A DNA stretch of 64,000 nt, taken from the NCBI GenBank assembly GCA_016715765.1, contig JADJZJ010000011.1, positions 8,435 through 72,434 of the forward strand. The letters run 5' to 3'. How positions within the stretch are numbered: position 1 is the stretch's first letter; each line of letters starts with the position of its first letter. Origin of the DNA: Opitutaceae bacterium (GTDB lineage Bacteria; Verrucomicrobiota; Verrucomicrobiia; Opitutales; Opitutaceae). The position numbers were made by a program, and so were the translations under genes. Under the pieces are notes generated by a model, which was given only the letters and a program-made list of their open reading frames with translations, did not search any database and was not told the DNA's origin. Below, piece after piece: positions 59,306 through 64,000 of this stretch.

Positions 59306-61561
59306 ATGAACCGATACCAAACCACATCGTCAGTCCTACGATTGTTCGTCGCACTGTTACTCAGTGCTGTCTTCGTCAGCTCACCCAGTTCCCTCATCGC
59401 CCAGGATACGAAACCCGCCACCCCGCCGGCTGCCGGCCCGGACGAAGAGGAGAAGGAAGAGATCGTCAAACTCAGTCCGTTCGAGGTCAAAGTCGGCACC
59501 AACGAGGGCTACATCGCCTCCGACACCATGTCCGGCTCCCGCGTCGCGGCGAAGATCTTCGACGTGCCCGCGACAGTCAGCGTCATCACCCGCGACCTGT
59601 TCGACGACATGGGCGCGGTCGATCCCTGGCAGGCCCTCTCCAAGGCGGTTGCCGGCGTACAGACCTTTGGCGCCCCCGGCGTCTTTGCCGGCGCCAGCAT
59701 CCGCGGCTTCCGCGCCCAGTTCTGGGCGGTGGACGGCGCGACCACGGCGAGCGTGGGCCCGACCAGCAACTTCAACATGGACGGCCTCGAGGTCATCAAG
59801 GGCCCGTCCGCGCTGCTCTACGGTCCCTTCGGCGCCTACGGCGGCTATGTGAACATGATGCCCAAGTGGGCCCGGCGCAATCCGGTCAACAAGGTTGAGG
59901 TGTCGGTGGGCACGGACTCGTTCATGTCCGGCATGATCGACGTCGGCCAGGAACTCCTCGACAACGACCAGCTGCAGGTGCGCGTGGTCCTCGGCAACCT
60001 GGACTACGAGCGTCCCGGATTCACCGATACCGACTTCACCAAGTCCTTCGTCTTCGCCCCGTCGCTGACCTATGAGATCAGCCCCAAGGTGAAGCTAAAA
60101 ATGCGCGCGGAGTACAACAAGCGGGAATATCTCTTCAGCCCGGTGCCCCTCAACAAGGATGGCGTGCCGATCCGCGACCTGAGCCCCAGCAAGTACTTCC
60201 CCGGCTCGAAGAGTGAAGACCAGCAGTTCTTCACCCAGACGGTGCTGACCGGTTCCCTGTCGGACGAGTGGAGCTTCAAGTTCCAGTTCGTGACCGAGAT
60301 CGACCACCCGAAGAACAGTTCGGGCGGATTCACCGGCCGCAATGTGCTCAGCCAGGACACGGTGAAAATCTACCACGCCTACGGTGATTACATGTTCAAG
60401 CAGTGGACCATCGATATGTCCACGTCCTGGGACAAACTTGAATTCGGGCCCGGCCTGGACAACCACCTCGTGGTCGCCACGACCATCAACAACTGGAACA
60501 ACAACTACCGTTGGAACGCCAACACGACCATGGCCGGCCTGTTCCCGGAGAACCAGATGTCGCCGTGGACCGATTTCAGCGTGTCCAATCCGCCGGCCAT
60601 TGGCAGCGCGACGGCCAACCTCATCGGCACGGCCAATGCCCGGAAGCAGAACAACCTGTACCAACCCTACAATAGCCAGTGGCTCGGCGGCGTGATGGCG
60701 ACCGACACCTTCGAGATGTTCCACGGGAAGCTGAAACTCAACTTCGGTACCCGTTACAACTACGACGAGCGTTATGGCTGGACCCAGAATCAGGCCGTGG
60801 CCAACGCCGGGCTGACGGGCAATCCGGGAGCGGCCAAGAAGAACACGATCTTCCTCTATCGGTACGGCGCGGTCTACCAGCCCACCAAAAACGTCAGCAT
60901 GTACTTCGGTCACGACGAGGGCTACCTCGCGGTCGGCGCCATCTTCAAGGCCGACGGCACCGCGCTGGTGCCCGAGACGGGTTCGAACGATGAAGTCGGC
61001 ATCAAGATCGACAACCTGCACGCCTTGGGCGGCAATTTCTTCGGCTCGTTGTCCTACTTCCAGCTGCAGGTGGAGAACAAGTGGCGCGGCGACCCGTACA
61101 ACGCCGGCTTCTTCATCCAGGACGGCTTGCAGGAAAACAACGGCTGGGACGGCCAGATCGGCTACACCAGCGACAACAAGAAGCTCACCGCCCTGGCCGG
61201 CTTCTTCAAGGCCGACGGGCCGACCCAGGCCTTCACGGGCATCCGGGCGGCGTTTGTGCCGAAGGAGACCATCAACTTCTGGCTGCGGTACAACATCACC
61301 GATGCCTTTGCCGTCGGCGGCGGCTGGAAGCGCATTGGCGACACGCTCGACGGCACCGCGCTGATCACGGCCCCGGCCTACAATTCCGGCGACGTGTTCG
61401 CCGAGTACCGGCAGCGGCTCTCCGGCAAGCGTCAGATCGTTTACCGCCTGGGCATGACGAATGTCGCGGACAGCCTGAACATGTACTTCCTGTCCAATGC
61501 GGCCAGCGCCAATCTGGAGGATGCGCGCCAGACGAAGCTGACGGTCAGCTACCTCTGGTAA
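59306..61561 (+). CDS. TonB-dependent receptor without STN domain
   Basis: 751 residues. Signal peptide MNRYQTTSSVLRLFVALLLSAVFVSSPSSLIAQ, an acidic Pro-rich linker, then EEIVKLSPFEVKV (about 50-62), a conserved N-terminal motif of many Opitutaceae receptors that may serve as the TonB box. Plug domain about 75-200 (VPATVSVITRDLFDDMGA, GLEVIKGPSALLYGPFGAYGGYVNMMPK) and a barrel ending TVSYLW. It resembles siderophore-type receptors but the ligand is unknown. No FecR or sigma gene is adjacent, unlike the two receptors at 41-51 kb. Confidence 0.9.
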   Translation: MNRYQTTSSVLRLFVALLLSAVFVSSPSSLIAQDTKPATPPAAGPDEEEKEEIVKLSPFEVKVGTNEGYIASDTMSGSRVAAKIFDVPATVSVITRDLFDDMGAVDPWQALSKAVAGVQTFGAPGVFAGASIRGFRAQFWAVDGATTASVGPTSNFNMDGLEVIKGPSALLYGPFGAYGGYVNMMPKWARRNPVNKVEVSVGTDSFMSGMIDVGQELLDNDQLQVRVVLGNLDYERPGFTDTDFTKSFVFAPSLTYEISPKVKLKMRAEYNKREYLFSPVPLNKDGVPIRDLSPSKYFPGSKSEDQQFFTQTVLTGSLSDEWSFKFQFVTEIDHPKNSSGGFTGRNVLSQDTVKIYHAYGDYMFKQWTIDMSTSWDKLEFGPGLDNHLVVATTINNWNNNYRWNANTTMAGLFPENQMSPWTDFSVSNPPAIGSATANLIGTANARKQNNLYQPYNSQWLGGVMATDTFEMFHGKLKLNFGTRYNYDERYGWTQNQAVANAGLTGNPGAAKKNTIFLYRYGAVYQPTKNVSMYFGHDEGYLAVGAIFKADGTALVPETGSNDEVGIKIDNLHALGGNFFGSLSYFQLQVENKWRGDPYNAGFFIQDGLQENNGWDGQIGYTSDNKKLTALAGFFKADGPTQAFTGIRAAFVPKETINFWLRYNITDAFAVGGGWKRIGDTLDGTALITAPAYNSGDVFAEYRQRLSGKRQIVYRLGMTNVADSLNMYFLSNAASANLEDARQTKLTVSYLW

Positions 61562-61586
61562 TCAATCCATTCGGTTAAGAATTGCA

Positions 61587-61619
61587 GGCGCGGGGATCAG
61601 CCGATCCCCGCGCCTTTTT
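61587..61619 (+). terminator. Rho-independent terminator after the third TonB receptor
   Basis: Perfect 12-base stem GGCGCGGGGATC / GATCCCCGCGCC with loop AGCC, followed by five T and C. It starts 25 bases after the stop codon. Confidence 0.94.
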
Positions 61620-61669
61620 CATCCTTGCAGGTGTCGGTTGCAGTCCGCCCAGGCCAAAAATTCAGTGGA

Positions 61670-61701
61670 AACCACAGATAGACACAGATGAACACAGATG
61701 A
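61670..61701. repeat. AACCACAGAT periodic arm, single
   Basis: Three ten-base units (AACCACAGAT, AGACACAGAT, GAACACAGAT), the same word as 29893-29924. No inverted partner is seen before the aldose epimerase gene. Confidence 0.82.
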
Positions 61702-61761
61702 GAATATGACGGCCTCTCAGGCCTGGCGGACCACCCCCGCCCGCGACCCTGCCCCTCTCCC

Positions 61762-62772
61762 GTGTCACCGCTCAACAATTATACCGCGACCGAAGCGACC
61801 GTTGATGGATTCGACGTGCTCCGGCTGACGGATGAAGCCCGCCAGGCGGAAGTCCTGATTGCGCGGACGATCGGCTGCAACGCGTACAGCATGACGGTCA
61901 GGGGCCGCGGCATCCTCCGGTCGCCGCCGAGCCTTGGCGTCCTGAAACAGAAGCCCGTTATCTTCGGCAATCCCCTCATGGCGCCATGGGCCAATCGCCT
62001 GGTGCCGGATGCGTTTCAGGCCAATGGCAAACCGTACCGGCTGAACCCGGATCTGGGCAATTTCATGCGCGACGGCCGCGGCCAGGCCATGCACGGACTG
62101 CTGACCGGCTGCCCGGAATGGGAACTGGTGGCGCTGGAGTCCGATCGGGAATCCGCCCGGGCGGTGTGCCGGCTGGAGTTCTGGAGACATCCGGACCTGA
62201 TGGCGCAATTTCCCTTTGCGCACACCATCGTGGTGACGCACCGGCTGAAGGGCGGAGTGCTCGAAGTGGAGACCCTGCTGGAAAATCATGCGGTTGAGCC
62301 CATGCCAGTCGCGCTGGGCTATCATCCCTATTTCCAGATTCCGGACGCACCCCGCGATTCCTGGAAGGTGCATTTTCCCGCCGGCGAGGAGACGCTCCTC
62401 TCGGAAAAACTGCTGCCCACCGGCGGCGCGCAGCCGCTGCAGTTGCCGGATTCCGCGCCGCTGGCCGGCCTGCCGGAAATGCATGTGCTGACCAGGCTGG
62501 CGCGGCGGGCGGACGGCGGCGCGGAGTTCTGGGTCGAGGGCGGCAGTGACCGCATCACGCTGATCCAGGGTCCGCAGTACCGGACCTGCGTGACCTATGC
62601 CCCGCCAAGCGCGGACTTCATCTGCTTCGAACCGATGGCGGCGACCATCAACGCGCTGAACCCGCTGGCCGACGGAACCCGGCACGAGGTGGCGGACATT
62701 CCGTCCGGCGGAACCTGGCGGGAGAGTTTTTGGATCCAGCATTCCACCGTACACCCCAATCCAGGAAATTGA
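61762..62772 (+). CDS. Aldose 1-epimerase (galactose mutarotase-like)
   Basis: 336 residues of the galactose mutarotase beta-sandwich. Landmarks: GNPLMAPWANRLVPDAF (about 70-86, with Asn-Arg of the sugar site), MHGLLTGCPEW (about 110, catalytic-type His), VALGYHPYFQIPD (about 184-196, second His) and FICFEPMAA (about 290, the Glu base). It interconverts alpha and beta anomers of a hexose or related sugar. GTG at 61762 is the start; the region upstream is repeat sequence. It may be cotranscribed with the next gene, 28 bases away. Confidence 0.87.
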   Translation: MSPLNNYTATEATVDGFDVLRLTDEARQAEVLIARTIGCNAYSMTVRGRGILRSPPSLGVLKQKPVIFGNPLMAPWANRLVPDAFQANGKPYRLNPDLGNFMRDGRGQAMHGLLTGCPEWELVALESDRESARAVCRLEFWRHPDLMAQFPFAHTIVVTHRLKGGVLEVETLLENHAVEPMPVALGYHPYFQIPDAPRDSWKVHFPAGEETLLSEKLLPTGGAQPLQLPDSAPLAGLPEMHVLTRLARRADGGAEFWVEGGSDRITLIQGPQYRTCVTYAPPSADFICFEPMAATINALNPLADGTRHEVADIPSGGTWRESFWIQHSTVHPNPGN

Positions 62773-62800
62773 TCAGACATGCCTCTCAGGAGGAACCCCC

Positions 62801-64000
62801 ATGAATGCATCACCTTATCGCCCCTATCGTGATCTGCCGCCGGTCGCCGGCATATGTACCCTGGCCGAAGCCGCCCGGCCGGGACTCCCGGTCGAGGAGT
62901 GCGTCACGCGGCTCAAACGTTGCCATTACGCCTTGCGGCGGCTGCACGGGATTTTCACCGCCCGCATCACGGCGGAGCCGATCTACGAACTGAAGACCGC
63001 CTTCAGCCTGCACGCCCACGTTTGCGCCGAGCATGTCGCGGCGCTGCGCCGGCGGGTGGGGGAGATGCGGGAACCGCCGCTGGGTCTGGAGGCGGTGCCG
63101 GATCCGATCTTGGAAATCTACTTCGACGAGATCCTCGCGGCGCCCTCCACCGAGGCCTTGATCACGGGTCTCTATGCCGGCGCGATCCCGGCGTTGCAGG
63201 CCGCATTCGAACGGCATCTGGCGGTGACCAATCACCTCGCGGATCATCCCTCGGTGCGTCTTTGCCGTTTCGCGTTGCTCGAGCTGGGGGACCTGCATCG
63301 GTTCGGCACGGAGGCCGTGCACCGCCTCGTGGACACGGCCCACGGCGAAAAACTCGCCGGCTGGCTGGCTCTGCTCGACCAATGCCTGGAAGCCGCCGGC
63401 GGCCTCGACGGGGCGGACACGCCCGTGCCGCACGTGCTGGTGCGGCAATATTCGGCCCAACCCTACGTCTACGATCCCAAGCCCCGGCGCGACGAACGCT
63501 TCCCCGATCCCTACAACCGGGGCGTCAATGTGGAGGCCTTCATCTACAACGAGCAGTTACCGGCAGAACCGAAGGCGCTGATGCTGTTCTTCCGGAGACT
63601 GCGGGAGATCGAGATCCCCGAGATGATGGCGAGCGTCATCACCGAGACCAAGGACAAGCCCTGGGAATATTATCGCGAGATGAGCCGCCAGCTTTGGGAC
63701 GAAGCCCGGCATTCGCTGATGGGCGAGGCGGGCTTCGTGGATCTGGGCGTCGACTGGACCAAGGCCATGGTGAACGCCACCTATGCGCTCATCATGAACA
63801 CGCAGCTGCAGCCGTTGGAACGGCATGCGGTCCTCTATTATGTCGAGCAGGGGCTGATGGCCCGGACGGGCAAGCGCTACGAATGGGAGGTGGGCCAGGC
63901 GTCCGGGAACCCTCTGGCCGTGCTCTTCCAGGATTACGACTGGGCCGATGAGGTCCTGCATGCGCGCATCGGCCGCGACTGGTATCTGCCGCAATTCAAG
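62801..64000 (+). CDS. Ferritin-like domain protein (putative di-iron), 3' end beyond the window
   Basis: 400 codons are open to the right edge. A good Shine-Dalgarno (AGGAGG at 62788-62793) lies before ATG 62801. The helical protein carries two E-x-x-H motifs, EARH in MSRQLWDEARHSLMGE (about 297-300) and EVLH in WADEVLHARIG (about 385-388), each preceded by a helix with a free Glu (REIEIPEMM; LQPLERHAV). This is the usual ligand pattern of ferritin-like di-iron four-helix bundles. I do not recognise a named family; redox or oxygenase activity is inferred only from the motif. Confidence 0.6.
   Translation, partial: MNASPYRPYRDLPPVAGICTLAEAARPGLPVEECVTRLKRCHYALRRLHGIFTARITAEPIYELKTAFSLHAHVCAEHVAALRRRVGEMREPPLGLEAVPDPILEIYFDEILAAPSTEALITGLYAGAIPALQAAFERHLAVTNHLADHPSVRLCRFALLELGDLHRFGTEAVHRLVDTAHGEKLAGWLALLDQCLEAAGGLDGADTPVPHVLVRQYSAQPYVYDPKPRRDERFPDPYNRGVNVEAFIYNEQLPAEPKALMLFFRRLREIEIPEMMASVITETKDKPWEYYREMSRQLWDEARHSLMGEAGFVDLGVDWTKAMVNATYALIMNTQLQPLERHAVLYYVEQGLMARTGKRYEWEVGQASGNPLAVLFQDYDWADEVLHARIGRDWYLPQFK

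Overview
GC-rich chromosomal DNA of a heterotrophic, polysaccharide- and sugar-acid-degrading member of the Opitutaceae (Verrucomicrobiota). The basis is inference from gene content: TonB receptors with a V-K-L-S-P-F-E-V N-terminal motif, several Gfo/Idh/MocA oxidoreductases, uroporphyrinogen-decarboxylase-like proteins, DUF2264, GH127-like, GH20 and GH130 enzymes, and intergenic DNA packed with palindromic repeats. No rRNA, tRNA, CRISPR array, phage or transposase gene was seen.

Layout. 1-3290 (minus): a three-gene Weimberg-type operon (sugar-acid dehydratase, FAH-family dehydratase, semialdehyde dehydrogenase). 3.7-6.1 kb: a URO-D-like protein and small hypotheticals. 6.3-24.4 kb: a catabolic region, mostly on the minus strand (GH127-like, GH20, Gfo/Idh/MocA, SDRs, URO-D-like, HpcH/HpaI aldolase, D-threonine-aldolase-like enzyme, amidohydrolase). 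A divergent IclR regulator with a perfect 15-bp palindrome leads an aminotransferase and an M81 peptidase on the plus strand. 24.8-29.8 kb: Gfo/Idh/MocA, GH130, PhyH dioxygenase, peroxiredoxin and a kinase-like protein. 30.4-39.3 kb: a 2-oxoacid:ferredoxin oxidoreductase, an ADP-forming acyl-CoA ligase gene broken by repeats, DUF2264 and a frameshifted tryptophanase. 39.6-55.6 kb: two copies of a module ECF sigma - FecR - STN-type TonB receptor - secreted thioredoxin, with an orphan LuxR HTH protein between them and an M13 peptidase after the second. 55.8-64 kb: DUF4380-like, heparinase II/III-like, a third TonB receptor, an aldose epimerase and a ferritin-like protein cut by the window edge.

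Two things stand out. First, all four transcription units of the duplicated sigma/FecR/receptor modules carry TTTAG-N20-GTC 23 to 50 bases before the start codon. This fits the promoter of the ECF factors themselves, so the two modules may share one regulatory code. Second, the intergenic repeats obey a simple grammar. Arms are built of five degenerate heptamers (or five hexamers, or three 9/10-mers), arranged as inverted pairs around interchangeable inner hairpins. They sit mainly at borders between transcription units, provide several stop codons, and one has inserted inside the acyl-CoA ligase gene, where the original reading frame can be reconstructed.

Caveats: three one-base frameshifts lie in 33-39 kb, and long G runs at 27.3 and 55.6-55.8 kb look like sequencing artefacts that hide two gene ends. 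Function assignments rest on motif recognition only.
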